Assembly: GCF_029784165.1 (NCBI RefSeq)
Contig: NC_073695.1
Location: 210,881,781-210,945,780, forward strand
Length of the DNA stretch: 64,000 nucleotides
From: Wyeomyia smithii
Lineage: Eukaryota; Arthropoda; Insecta; Diptera; Culicidae
Direction of reading: 5' to 3'
Shown here in pieces: positions 1 through 10,473 of this stretch (position 1 is its first letter; the number at the start of each line of letters is the position of its first letter). The notes under the pieces were generated by a model, which did no database searches, was not told where the DNA came from, and saw nothing but the letters and a program-made list of their open reading frames with translations. A program made the translations under genes and the position numbers.

Positions 1-2243
1 TTGGAGCTTTATCAACCAGTGTAGAAATTTGGATGAGGCCGTGTCACGATTTACTGCATTGATTCAGGAACTTATACATTCATATATTCCCAAAGTTCGT
101 CCTCGCTATAAGCCTACCTGGGGAAACAGGCATCTTGCTAGGCTCAATCGTGCTCGCAAATCAACCCTGCGTGCCTATCAAAGAAACAGAAACCCCGTCA
201 ATAGGATCCGTCTCACCTCTGCCAGTCGATCATATAAAGCCCTAAACAGAAAACTATATTCGTCTTTCGTGCGCAGAACAGAACACAACCTACGTTCGAG
301 CCCGAAAAGCTTTTGGAGGTTTCTTAATTCGAAACGTAAGGAGGATGGATTACCATCTAGCATGTTTTTGTCAAATAGTGTAGCGTCCACGAATGACAGT
401 AAATGCGTTCTGTTTGCCAAGTATTTTGCTGGTGTTTTCAATAGCGAGTGTGCATCCTCGGATGAAATTGCTGAAGCCATGTTTCCTGTTCCTAGTGACA
501 CATTTTGCGCCGATATCTTTACAATCTCAAACGAAGAAGTTGCTGAAGCCATTTGCAACCTGAAACAATCATTCTCTCCTGGACCCGATGGTATTCCTGC
601 CGTTATCCTGAAGAAATGCGCTGCAGATTTAAAGTCACCGCTAGCCGCTATTTTCAACCTTTCCCTTCAATGTCATCAATTTCCTCGCAGCTGGAAAGAA
701 TCTTTGATGTTTCCGGTTTCCAAAAAAGGTGATAAACGAAATGTGGAACACTATCGTGGGATCTCTTGTTTGTGTGCTTGTTCAAAAATTTTTGAAACGA
801 TTGTCCAGAATCATCTCATGTTCAGCATAAAAAGCTATATTTCTACCGCTCAGCATGGGTTTTACCCTGGTCGATCCGTTTCTACTAACTTGCTGGAATT
901 CACTTCACTCTGCTTGCGTGGTATGGATCGTGGTCTTCAGGTTGATGCTGTTTACACGGACCTGAAAGCTGCTTTTGATCGTGTTGATCATGGATTACTT
1001 TGTGCAAAATGCGACAAGCTTGGAGCTTCAACTGGACTGGTAAAATGGCTCAGTTCTTATCTACGCAACCGACAGATCGCGGTAAAGTTGGGAACGTCGC
1101 AATCCGCTTGGTTCAGCAACAATTCTGGTGTTCCTCAAGGCAGCATTCTTGGGCCACTGCTTTTCTCTTTGTACATTAATGATGTAACTAAAGTTCTACC
1201 ACCTGGCACACGACTATTGTACGCTGATGATACTAAAATATTTCAAATTGTTAAGAATTATGATGATTGCTGTAGACTTCAAACGTTACTCGATGCTTTC
1301 AACGACTGGTGCCTACGCAACTATATGATGCTGAGCATTCCCAAATGTACCGTGATCAGCTTCCAGCGCAAAAAACAGCCGTTGCTTTTTGACTATCGTA
1401 TCGCTGGCACTTATTTACATCGTAGCGACGTTGTCACTGATTTGGGTGTTTTGTTGGACACCAGTATGTCATTTAGGCAGCATTATTCTGCGATCATCAA
1501 TAAAGCCAATCGTCAACTTGGTTTAATATTTAGGATTGGAAAGGAGTTTCACGGTCCTGGTACTATGCGCACACTCTACTGCTCTCTGGTACGCTCAGTT
1601 TTAGAAACTGCCTGCGTTGTTTAGGACCCGTACTACGATTTTTGGATACAGCGAATCGAGCGCATTCAAAAGCTCTTTATCCGAAGGATTTGTCGCAGAT
1701 TGCCATGGAGGAACCCTGATAATTTGCCGCCATACGAAAACCTTTGCCTGCTGGTGGGGATAAAACCCCTTGAAGAACGTCGTAAGGACATACCGTCCAG
1801 AACTGTGCACAAAATCCTCACTGGTTGCTATGACTGCCCCGCTATCTTGACAATGCTTCAGCTGCAATGCCCTCTTCGTCCACAACGTCATCAGCGATTA
1901 CTGCAGACCAACGCACACCGCACGAATTATGGCCAGCATGAACCTGTTCGTCGGATGGCTTTGGTTTATAATCGTCAAAATGTTAATTTTAATTTCTAGT
2001 ATAGTTAATTAATGTGCATTGTTTGTTTTGACTTTATCTATGTTATCTGTATCAAATTTTTGTAATATCTCTGTATATGTTTTTGTTTTTTAAAAAAGAT
2101 GCTGGGTTTTTATGCCGCCTTAATAGTCGCCTACCAGTGACTTTCAAGGTGGCTTTTCCCAGCCATACACTCGATTATTCATTAAGACTGCTAGTCGGAT
2201 GGATTTATTTCAATAAATAAATAAATAAATAAAAAATAAATAA
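1..2243 (+). mobile_element. Non-LTR retrotransposon, 3' part (cut by window edge)
   Basis: The reverse-transcriptase frame is already open at base 2, so the element continues left of the window. It runs through the RT and C-terminal coding region (to 1,999), a ~210-bp 3' UTR and a simple-repeat tail of AAATA/AATA units at 2,212-2,243, typical of a LINE 3' end. The block order, with the RT box motifs followed by a short C-terminal region without RNase H, suggests the Jockey/CR1-Loner side of the LINE tree. The exact clade is inference. Confidence 0.88.
2..1999 (+). pseudogene. LINE ORF2 (reverse transcriptase), one internal stop
   Basis: Encodes the post-endonuclease linker, reverse transcriptase and C-terminal region of a non-LTR element; in an intact copy this makes cDNA at the nicked target. 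Visible blocks in order are the finger region SPGPDGIP (~600), YRGISCLCACSKIFE (~755), QHGFYPGRS (~850), palm aspartate AAFDRVDH (~970), GVPQGSILGPLLFSLYIND (~1,130) and the catalytic YADDTKIF (~1,220). A TAG at 1,622-1,624 interrupts the frame where related proteins usually have Trp (one-base change), after which the same frame continues to a TAG at 1,997-1,999. No frameshift was seen. There is no start codon to choose, because the frame is open at the window edge. A recently dead copy is the simplest reading. Confidence 0.88.
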
Positions 2244-2359
2244 GATACTTTAGAAAGTAAGCTACCAGATATAATTGGCGCCGTTAAACATTAAATTGTA
2301 TTTGTGCCGTGTCAAATAAATTATAGATGAACAAAAATATGATAATTTTAATCGCTATA

Positions 2360-2735
2360 CTGCTAGCCACACACGCTGTAGATGTGTTGTATATATCTAC
2401 GCTATATAACAAGCCACACACGCTATAGACATGCACACGCAAGCCACGCACGCTATAGACATGTATAGACACGTTATAGACATGCACACGCAAGCCACAC
2501 ACTTTATAAACATGCACAGATATGCACAGATATAGATATGCACACACAGCCACACACGCTATATAGCAAGCCACACACGCTACATGGCAAGCCACGCACG
2601 CTCTAGATATGCGCACACACGCTATATATCTAGACACACACGCTATAGCTGACCACACACGCTAAAGACATGCTATAGCTAACCACACACACTTATATAT
2701 ATGCACACACCCTATATATATACATACACGCTGAA
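2360..2735. repeat. Degenerate ~30-bp minisatellite
   Basis: About twelve imperfect units built on GCCACACACGCTATAGACAT and ATGCACACGCAA run across this stretch, ending in shorter CACACACCCTATATATAT variants. Open frames across it (for example on the minus strand) are only translations of the repeat. Confidence 0.85.
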
Positions 2736-3837
2736 TGATGGTGGCTACAAACCACCTAGCAGTGCGAGTCTAATTTAGTTTCTGGCTGTATTCACCCAAC
2801 AATATCTGAATTGGATTACCGCTGGTGGGGTCCAACTCAGATCGAATGGGAGCCGAGCTAAAAATGGTAGGAACTGCAGCTAACCACTACCACCGCCGCT
2901 GTTGCTCCACGTCGCTTTTGCTCAATGCCATCGCTCCTACTGTCCGCCGCTGCTACCCGCTGCTAGTACACTGGCCTTGCTTGAAGAGAATCAGTCTCTT
3001 ATATAGCCCAACGAGTGCATTCCCGGCTAACTAGGTACTCCATTCTGTCGTCCTTTTTAGGGAAAGGCAGCAAGCGATCAATCAAAGGTCGACATTTACG
3101 TTCCAACAAGGTTCAACAGTTTTCAATAGTACAATAGTTCGAACAATGAGATTACAATTTTCTGTGTTTGGTCGGGTGCTTAGATGGTTTTCAATCGATT
3201 GCTGCAAAAATGACGGAAATCGGTTGGAAACTGACTGAGTTTGAAACGTTTGAAATTGGACAATTTTCGTGACGCTCTCGATTTTTTTCAGTTTTCGAAA
3301 TTGGATCCCTGTATTAAAGTTGGACCCCTGTATATGTTGCCGTAAGACGTATTCTACGTCAAAAAAATAAACAAAAGGAGGTTTATTACAAGGAACATAA
3401 CCAACCTTTCGTTAATTGAAGAATGTTTATGCTTACAAAATTTTGTAACGATACAAGATATTTCCAGACGATAGTTTATGAAAATTATACGATAAAAAAA
3501 AATTCGACATTAATTACGATATATCATTTATTTCACTGACATGATTTTCATTGATAATTGACTCGGGTGACACTCAATATTAGTTTGTAGAGAGTTAGAA
3601 AAAAACTGCTGTTGTATTATTTTTATTTTTCTGTGTTGAAATTTCGCAACACTGATAAGACCAAACATACACCCTTAATTCCCAGTTATAATTATTTGGG
3701 TTTAAGAATAAAGAAAATAATTACATATACATATCTCGTTAACGGTCAATCCCACAATTTTGATGTTTTCTACTACTTTATGTCAATTTATGATATAAAC
3801 AACTTTACCGAAGGAACGTACGTTCTGCGTTCATTGT
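2736..3837. other. No gene seen; contains a 2.4-kb-repeat-like end
   Basis: No convincing coding region. At 3,334-3,362 the sequence GCCGTAAGACGTATTCTACG followed by TCAAAA resembles the right end of the 2.4-kb repeat (10,446-10,473; 44,548-44,573). The upstream part may therefore be a related, diverged or truncated element. Confidence 0.4.
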
Positions 3838-4236
3838 CTGGTGGGAAGCAGGCAGGGGAAGGTCAAATGGTGGGGATTGGTCTTAGGACCAGATTCCCTC
3901 TCCTGGCTTACGCCGGTCGGGGGCGGCATAGCTGCTCATAAGGCGCTATGGGCGACCTAATCTAGCCATGACCTCGATGCTTCGGCATGGGCCACCATGT
4001 GGCCAATTAGGCGACTACTCCACTACGGACAAGGATAGCGGCTGGGAGGGGGATCCATTTTATTAAAATGAATATGACAACAGGAGAAAAGGAATCGATG
4101 ATAGAGGCTGAGCTAGGCCCAGAGGCTGGCCAACTGGGCCTACTGGAGAGAAGCTTGTAACGGTTCATGGACTACCGTAATAAACACTAAGCGGCAGAAG
4201 CGGGATAAGCGTGAAAAACGCCCCGATAAGCCGCGT

Positions 4237-4900
4237 AAATGTAAGGCGAAGAGTAGGGGCGACGCGTTTGTTCCCAAGACTGATGGGTCTATGTACGCTC
4301 AAGTCTTGAAGGCCATGAGAAGCGATGGCCAGCTCAAAGACCTCGGCGCAGATGTCAGGACATTCCGTCGGTTTCGTACCGGTGAGATGACCACCACAAA
4401 GTGGCAAAGGGAAAGGGCTCTACCTATTAAACGGTTGCCCAAAAAGTACTTGGTGAGGGTGTGCAAGCTCACCCAAGAGGTAACTCTTTAGCTCAACAAC
4501 CTGGAAGAGATTAGCGAAGGGTGCGACATTGGACAAGCCTTCGAAAAGCAGTGTGGAGTGATGGTTACCACCGAGGCCATCCGTCTCCGTAAGGGCCCAG
4601 CAAGGACTCAGGTAGCCACCATAAAATTCCACTAGAGGAGGGAAACAAAGCCCTGAAAATGGCCAGACAAAAGGTCGACTGGTCGGTATGCCCTCTGGGT
4701 ACCTTCCAGCAGCCCGATGTCTGCTTCAGGTACTTTGAGAGCGGACATAGATCCTGATCATGCAAAGAGAACGACCGCTCTAAGCTTTGTAGAAGATGCG
4801 GCGGTGCAGGCCTTGTAGCTAGAGGTTGCAAGGCGCTTCCCAAGTATTTTGTATGTACCGGCAAACGAGATGTTAAACACACCACGGCAGGGAGGGTGCC
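4237..4900 (+). pseudogene. R1-like ORF1 (gag-like nucleic-acid-binding protein)
   Basis: Remnant of the LINE's ORF1, which coats the RNA. The piece MYAQVLKAMRSDGQLKDLG (from 4,291) matches the conserved region ahead of the zinc knuckles in R1-type gag. After a stop at 4,489-4,491 the knuckle region is still visible in another frame: CFRYFESGHRS (~4,720) and CRRCGGAGLVARGC (~4,790). Multiple frame changes make it non-functional. The start is not defined. Confidence 0.65.
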
Positions 4901-4949
4901 CGACAGGCAAACCGGTTACTAAAACGCAGGCGTGCGATAAAATTAAACC

Positions 4950-7179
4950 TGAACCACTGCTATGCGACACAACAGCTGCTATACTAAGCAGCATGTGAGT
5001 CGTAATCCGACATTGCCATCGTATCGGACCCGTACCGCATCCCACCCGGAAATGATGGGTATCGGACAAGTCTGTTAGGGAGGTCATATGGACGATAGGC
5101 AGGTTCCCGATGTAGGAAATTGTGTCTACCACGAATGAAGGAGTAGTTGCCAAAGTAGACGGAGTATTCTACTGCAGTTGCTATGCTCCGCCGCGTTGGT
5201 CTACCGAAAGGTTCACCCAGATGATCGACCAAGTGTCAATGGAATTGACGGGGCAAATCCGTCGGTTGTCGCAGGCGACTTCAACGCTTGGGCTGTCGAG
5301 TAGAGAAGTCACTGTACGAATCCGAGAGGCCGGATCCTGTTGGAAGCTTTGGCGAACTCAACTTCTGGGTAACATTGGCGATAAGTGCACCTACAACAGA
5401 AACGGTGGAAAGTCGATTATCAATGTGTCGTTCTGCAGTCCAGGACTGATTACAAACTGGAAGGTACACGACAGTTACACTAATAGCGACCACAAGTCGG
5501 TGCGCTGCTAAACTATCGCGGGCGTGGAACGTCAAGATGCCTACGGAACTCTTTGATATCGCAAACTCGTTGAAAGTGAGCAAGGCGCCGGGACTAGACG
5601 AAATCTCGAACCTGACCATTAAAACGGCCATAAAGGTATCCCGTGAGTTGTTTAGGGCGGTCATGCAGAAATGCTTAGATAATTGCCTCTTCCCGGATAA
5701 GTGGAAGCGACAGAGACTGGTCTTGATGCCGAAGGCCGGGAAACCACCAGGGGACCCATCATCATATAGGCCAATCTGCCTGCTAGACACGGCAGACGAG
5801 GTGTTTAAGAGAATTATCCTCAAAAGACTGGTGAGATTCACGGAAGGTGAAAACGGTCTATCAAGCAACCAGTTTGGTTTCCGCAGGGGTAGGTTTACGG
5901 TGGATGTTATTCTCTCTGTTACCAAGACCTCCGAGATAGCACTCCAAAGAAAAAGGAGGACATCAACTATTGTGCAATCGACACGCTCGACGTGAAAAAC
6001 GCGTTTTATAACGCCAGTTGGAGCTCTATAGCTCTCGCGCTGAGGAGACCTAACGTACAGGTGTCGTTGGATAAGATCTTGGAAACCTGCTTTTAAAATC
6101 ATATACTTGTTTACTACACAGACGAGGGTCAGAAAGTGTCCCAGTCACTGCAGGAGTACCACAAGGTTCTCTCCTGGACCCGGTGCAGTGGAATGCCATA
6201 TATGACGGTGTGCAGAAACTTAAGCTCCTCTCGGAGTGGTGATTAATGGTTTTGCGGACGACTTCGAGTCGGTCGAGTCGAAAGCTGTACTTTCAAGTGA
6301 AATCGTAGAAGACTGGATGCGCTCCATAAAGCTGGAGGTCATTGTGGTAAACAACCAAAAATCGGAACAGGGTGGCTGCACTATAGCCTCAAAGCGGTCT
6401 TTGAAACACCTAGGAATGATGGTAGACGAGCTTGTCATCGAGCTTGTCGGCTTTGGAAGCCACGTTGACTACGCCTGCAAAAGGGCTTCAACGGCCACGG
6501 TAGCATTATCACGTATGATGACTAATAACTCAGTGGTATACAGCAGCAAGCGTAAATTGGTGTGGAGCACCATTATGGTATAAGGCGTTAGATACAGCCT
6601 GCTATAGGGGCAAAATGAAAAGCATCTACAGGCTCATGTACCTGAGCGTTGCGAGCGCGTATCGCACAGGGTCATACGAGGCAGTATGTGTTCTAGCAGG
6701 CACAGTGTCCTTAGGCATCATAGTCAGAAAAGACGAAAATTGCTTCGATGTACGTGACATAAAAGGTATACGGAACGAACGATACCAAGGGTAGATGGAC
6801 GCATAGGCTCGTACCGCCGGTAGGCGGATGGGTCGAGAGGCGACATGGGGAAGTCAACTTTCACCTGACACAGATTTTGTCAGGCCATGGTTGCTTCAAG
6901 CAGTATCTGTATAGATTTGGCTATGCAGATTCGTCGTGGTGCCCCGAGTGCTCAGATGGGGAGGAATCTGCAGAGCTCGTGTTTTTCGTATGCCCTCGTC
7001 TCGCGCAAGCGAAGAGCGATATGATGGCGGTGTGCGGATTGGATACCACCCCGGAAAATTTGGTTGGTAGAATGTGCGCGGACGAGGCCATCTGGAGAGC
7101 AGTCAACGCGACTGCTCCCTGGATAGTCCAGGCACTACAAGGCATCCATCGACGGGTGACCATCGAAGTGCCGGAGTAA
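4950..7179 (+). pseudogene. R1-like ORF2: endonuclease, RT, C-terminal finger
   Basis: Decayed LINE polymerase. The endonuclease part reads FYCSCYAPPRWSTERFTQM (~5,170), then GDKCTYNRNGGKSIINVSF and a degenerate SDHKS motif (~5,480). RT blocks follow: KAPGLDEISNLTIK (~5,585), PSSYRPICLLDTADEVFKR (~5,755), NQFGFRRGRFTVD (~5,870), GVPQGSLLDPVQWNAIYDG (~6,150, other frame) and GFADDFESV (~6,246), which keeps two aspartates. The C-terminal part (6,877-7,179) has the finger-like WCPECSDGEESAE and FFVCPRL. At least four frame changes and several stops separate the blocks. Confidence 0.82.
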
Positions 7180-7640
7180 GCTATTTTCTTGTCTCCTAGC
7201 AGTTAGCCGAATTAATAAAGAGGCAAGCACAAAAGCCGACTCCCTGAAGTAAAATCTAACGGTAGCTTTTGTTAGTATATGATATTAGGGCTGAAGTCCG
7301 GGGGTTTCAGTGAGGGCATAGCAAACCCACCCTCATACCCTGAGTTATGTTCTCAGGTATCTGTTAACAGATTTCCCACCACAATGAAAGAAAAAAACGG
7401 ACTGCATGCCACCACAGGCCGGCGCTTGGCGATCGCCGAGGGCATGCAATTTGTGCAGTGAGAGATTGCCTAGGGGTGGTGAGGGTCGAACACGGGGTAG
7501 TCGATTTTACACAGAAGCAGCAAGCAGCCCTAACCTAGCGCATAGTGCGGCTACCATCAAACAAACGCACTAACTTGCCCATTGGGGCAGATGCCAGTAA
7601 GGTATCAAATTCTAAGTATAACTATTGAAATTCCAGTTTA
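7180..7640 (+). other. 3' UTR of the R1-like element and flank
   Basis: Non-coding; no separate gene recognised. It follows the stop of the polymerase remnant and probably includes the element's 3' end near 7,600. The boundary could not be fixed from sequence alone. Confidence 0.45.
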
Positions 7641-7810
7641 TTGCCATCAATGCTTGTTTACAGTCAAACAATCTAACGAAAAAACGTAGAAGCAGAAGTG
7701 ATCAAACGGAGTAAACATAACTTTATTAGTTAACGTTTCAGTTACGCCATTTTGTTGATATTTTTTAATAATTCGTTGGTACGATGATAACGCATCGAAC
7801 AAAATCAAAA

Positions 7811-8056
7811 AATCAAAGACCTTTTTAAATTTCACGTTCTTGACGTACCGTCTGCCGGGGTGAGATTAAGCCACGGGGGTGAGATTGAGCCACAATGGGA
7901 AATGTTTGTATGTTAAAGTACTTGAGATTTCCAAAACCTAATAACTCAAATTAAATACTTTATGAAACATGACATTTTTATTCACAACTTAAAATGGAAT
8001 ATAGATAATATCAGTGAGCTGTTTCGCTTAAAGAATGATTCAAAGTACAGGGTGAA
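7811..8056 (+). repeat. Left fragment of the GGGGTGAGATT inverted-repeat element
   Basis: Nearly identical to 28,045-28,303 of the tandem unit (and to its copies near 33,050 and 38,047). It includes the left terminal repeat (from 7,846) and two copies of the GGGGTGAGATT motif. Homology also covers ~35 bp outside the proposed terminal repeat. It stops abruptly at 8,056, where the 2.4-kb repeat begins. Confidence 0.8.
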
Positions 8057-8401
8057 ATAGTAGGAGGGTGGTATCCAAGACACGACCGCATAGTTGACGT
8101 AGGACTACAATAATTTTATATTTTTATTTTAAAGCTATGTTTGATTTGAGCTCGTTTTACTTTTGTAGTTTGCTTGATTTATTTTAACCAATTTATACTC
8201 AACATCTTCCAAAAGGGAGGTATTTTGGTTCGGGTGGTAATATCAAGTATCTAGGTCGTCAGCCCGAATTCATCAAGCGACACCTTAAACGACTTGGAAC
8301 TAAAACTAGCTCATTGGTGGCCATTTCTACTGTTAAGGTCGTCTTTGACCACTTAAAAAGTCAAAAAAGTCATGGAAAAAGAACCGTTCATTTTTGGCAT
8401 G

Positions 8402-8450
8402 GTTCGATTTTGGCAACAGAAAATATTCTTACGTGTTGCCAAAATCGAAC
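8402..8450. repeat. 17-bp perfect hairpin in copy A
   Basis: GTTCGATTTTGGCAACA at 8,402-8,418 is the exact reverse complement of 8,434-8,450, with a 15-base loop. Copy B keeps the hairpin with one mismatch. Confidence 0.9.
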
Positions 8451-8527
8451 GGGGTCTGTATTTTGATTATTTCTTTGTACCACTCTACCTTAGAAAAAAA
8501 AAATTCTCTTCAACATTCACAATGGTC

Positions 8528-8832
8528 CAGGAACCAAATTTAGGGGAAATTTTGGGTCTAGAGCTATATAGCAATGTTTTAGAGAAAATCTTTTTTTTAC
8601 AAAGTTACTTAAAATTATTGGAGCTATAAAATTGTAGAACAAGGTTTTCTATCTAATAAAATAAAAAGGAAGATACTTGAAGGCATTGAAAATTTTGGTC
8701 ACCCCAATTCTTGATACTGCTTTCAATAAGCGCTTTATCATATGTAACAACTTTGTTGAAGAAAGTTTTTCTCTAAAATATTGCTATAGAGCTCTAGACC
8801 CAAATTTCCCCCTAAATTTGGTTTCCAGACTA
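8528..8832. repeat. ~80-bp imperfect inverted repeat in copy A
   Basis: The arm at about 8,528-8,605 (GAACCAAATTTAGGGG, then GGGTCTAGAGCTATA and a TTTTAGAGAAA stretch) recurs in reverse complement at about 8,749-8,832 (TTTTTCTCTAAAATATTGC, then AGAGCTCTAGACCC and CCCCTAAATTTGGTTTCC). The pair is also in copy B at about 42,617-42,920. It may be a small fold-back element nested in the larger repeat. Confidence 0.8.
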
Positions 8833-9100
8833 TTGATGGATACCTTTCATTCTAATACAGCGAATTTTCTTTAATACGCGAAAAGGCAACCTTCTATAAA
8901 ATATTTAATTAAGTACGATTTAGTAGAAATTAAACTTCTTCCTTCTATATCTATTTGTCTTGTTAAAGTTGGCTCACTCACCGATCACAAAGCCGCAAAG
9001 ATGTCACATCAATTTTTTTCCTGCAGTTACAAGCTCGTGGAAAAAATATAGATAATGAATGACAGTTTTAGTAGAAAATTTATATTCACAGAAAATTTTA

Positions 9101-9152
9101 AATTGACATAGAATTGAATGTTAACATGTTAACATTCAATTCAGGTCAATTT
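9101..9152. repeat. 52-bp near-perfect palindrome in copy A
   Basis: The core 9,111-9,142 is a perfect 32-bp palindrome centred on GTTAACATGTTAAC. The flanks AAATTGAC and GTCAATTT extend it to about 52 bp. Copy B has the same core at 43,208-43,239. Confidence 0.9.
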
Positions 9153-10473
9153 AAACATTTTATCAGTATACAGAATCAATCAGAAAAAATTTGATTAGTT
9201 TCAAGATACCAAAGAACAACGAAGATATCATATTTGAAGGTTATATGTCTGTTATTTTCGAAAATAAACTGGGCAAGAGTGATGCACAACATTAGCCACG
9301 GCAATTAATGTTTGCATAGCGTTGTTCAATTACAAGTAAGGTTATGGAAAGTAATATTTTCTTGTAAATGCAAATTAAAAAAAAAAAAATTAATTGAAAA
9401 ACACAAATACTAATGTCGGAACTCTAATATCAAGATGAAATGTTTTCCTCTATACCGCCACCGCAGGATGGAACTAATATTGTCATATTGGACTAAATTC
9501 ATTTAGCTAGTAAAATATAATCATCAGTACAGCACGTTTAACTAACTATTCAAAGATATGTACGGAGCATTTTTGTTTTCTATTGTCTTTCAAATACCAT
9601 ATTCAGTTAATTAAATAAATCTGAAAAAAAGCAGAATGTAGAGTTCAAAAATAAACAACGCATTTTGTTGTCCCCGGCAGCGCAGCGTATTCTGCGGTAC
9701 CCGAAAAATCAAATTGAATTCTGATATTTGCTGCTATACGAAACAAGAAGAAGAAGAAGACAATTCAAACGGCAATTCGATTGTGTTCCACGCCCCACCG
9801 TGCGTCAACAGCGGCAATGTAGTTTTCACTTGGCTTGGCTGCACACAAATGAATATCGAGTTTTTCTGCACTGATAGACGACGAATGACCAGCGCTCTAT
9901 TCATACAATGCTCGGTGCAGTACTGTTGCCTGTGCCAGCATGTTTTCTTTCAAGACATCAGTTTTATTAACATTAACATATTTATTAACAGCAGAACGTC
10001 ATACTGTCTAATAGTGGAGGTGGTTACGAACTTTCCGAGAAGGCTTCACTTTCAAGACATCAAAATAGTCTAGGCTCATGGAAACTAACATTAGTTGACC
10101 TATTGGGACGGGGAGATTCTGTCAAAATTTTTTTTGGCACTGCTATACAGGATATCACAGCATGCAGTTGGTGTCTATTCATGAAGTCTGTGCTAGGCGT
10201 GCTCGCATATGATTGGTACATTGTTGGTGAAAATTTGACCTTGAAACTTTTATTCAATTTTCACTGTTTAACAATGAAGTGATAATGAAAATTGAAGAAT
10301 CACAAAATTGTCCATCATTTTATCAATCCAACGACATATTGATTATTGTGATCCATCATGTGGTTACATCAGTATAACCGTTTGAAATCTTTCATTCCGG
10401 CGTTACATCTTGGTTTTAGTTTTCGCGGAATGTATCTCGATATAGTGCGGTTAGACGTAGTCCTACGTCAAAA

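Larger units (their letters stand above)
3838..7600 (+). mobile_element. Decayed R1-clade-like non-LTR retrotransposon
   Basis: A single plus-strand LINE is recognisable in order: GC-rich leader (~3,838), gag-like ORF1 with CCHC remnants (4,237-4,900), endonuclease (~4,950-5,510), reverse transcriptase (5,537-6,580), C-terminal zinc-finger region (6,850-7,179) and a 3' UTR to about 7,600. Many stops and frameshifts show it is old. The clade call rests on the wording of the RT and of the SGHGCFKQYLYRFG C-terminal block. The outer borders are approximate and I found no target-site duplication. Confidence 0.8.
8057..10473 (+). mobile_element. 2.4-kb unclassified repeat, copy A
   Basis: Almost the same sequence as 42,151-44,573, with scattered substitutions and small indels, in unrelated flanks, so it behaves as a mobile or dispersed element. 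A 15-bp inverted pair TTGACGTAGGACTAC lies at 8,094-8,108 and, reversed, at 10,457-10,471. The right copy sits at the shared border, but the left copy is 37 bp inside it. No protein of a known transposase or polymerase was found. A non-autonomous DNA element or a solo terminal repeat are both possible. Confidence 0.75.

Noticed and set aside
2284..2658. Long minus-strand frame with Cys-Val-Ala repeats
   Set aside because: Translation of the minisatellite.
9714..10073. 119-codon frame conserved in both copies of the 2.4-kb repeat (also 43,814-44,173)
   Set aside because: No ATG start, no known domain, and its conservation is no better than expected from overall identity of the two copies; frame conservation alone is not evidence here.
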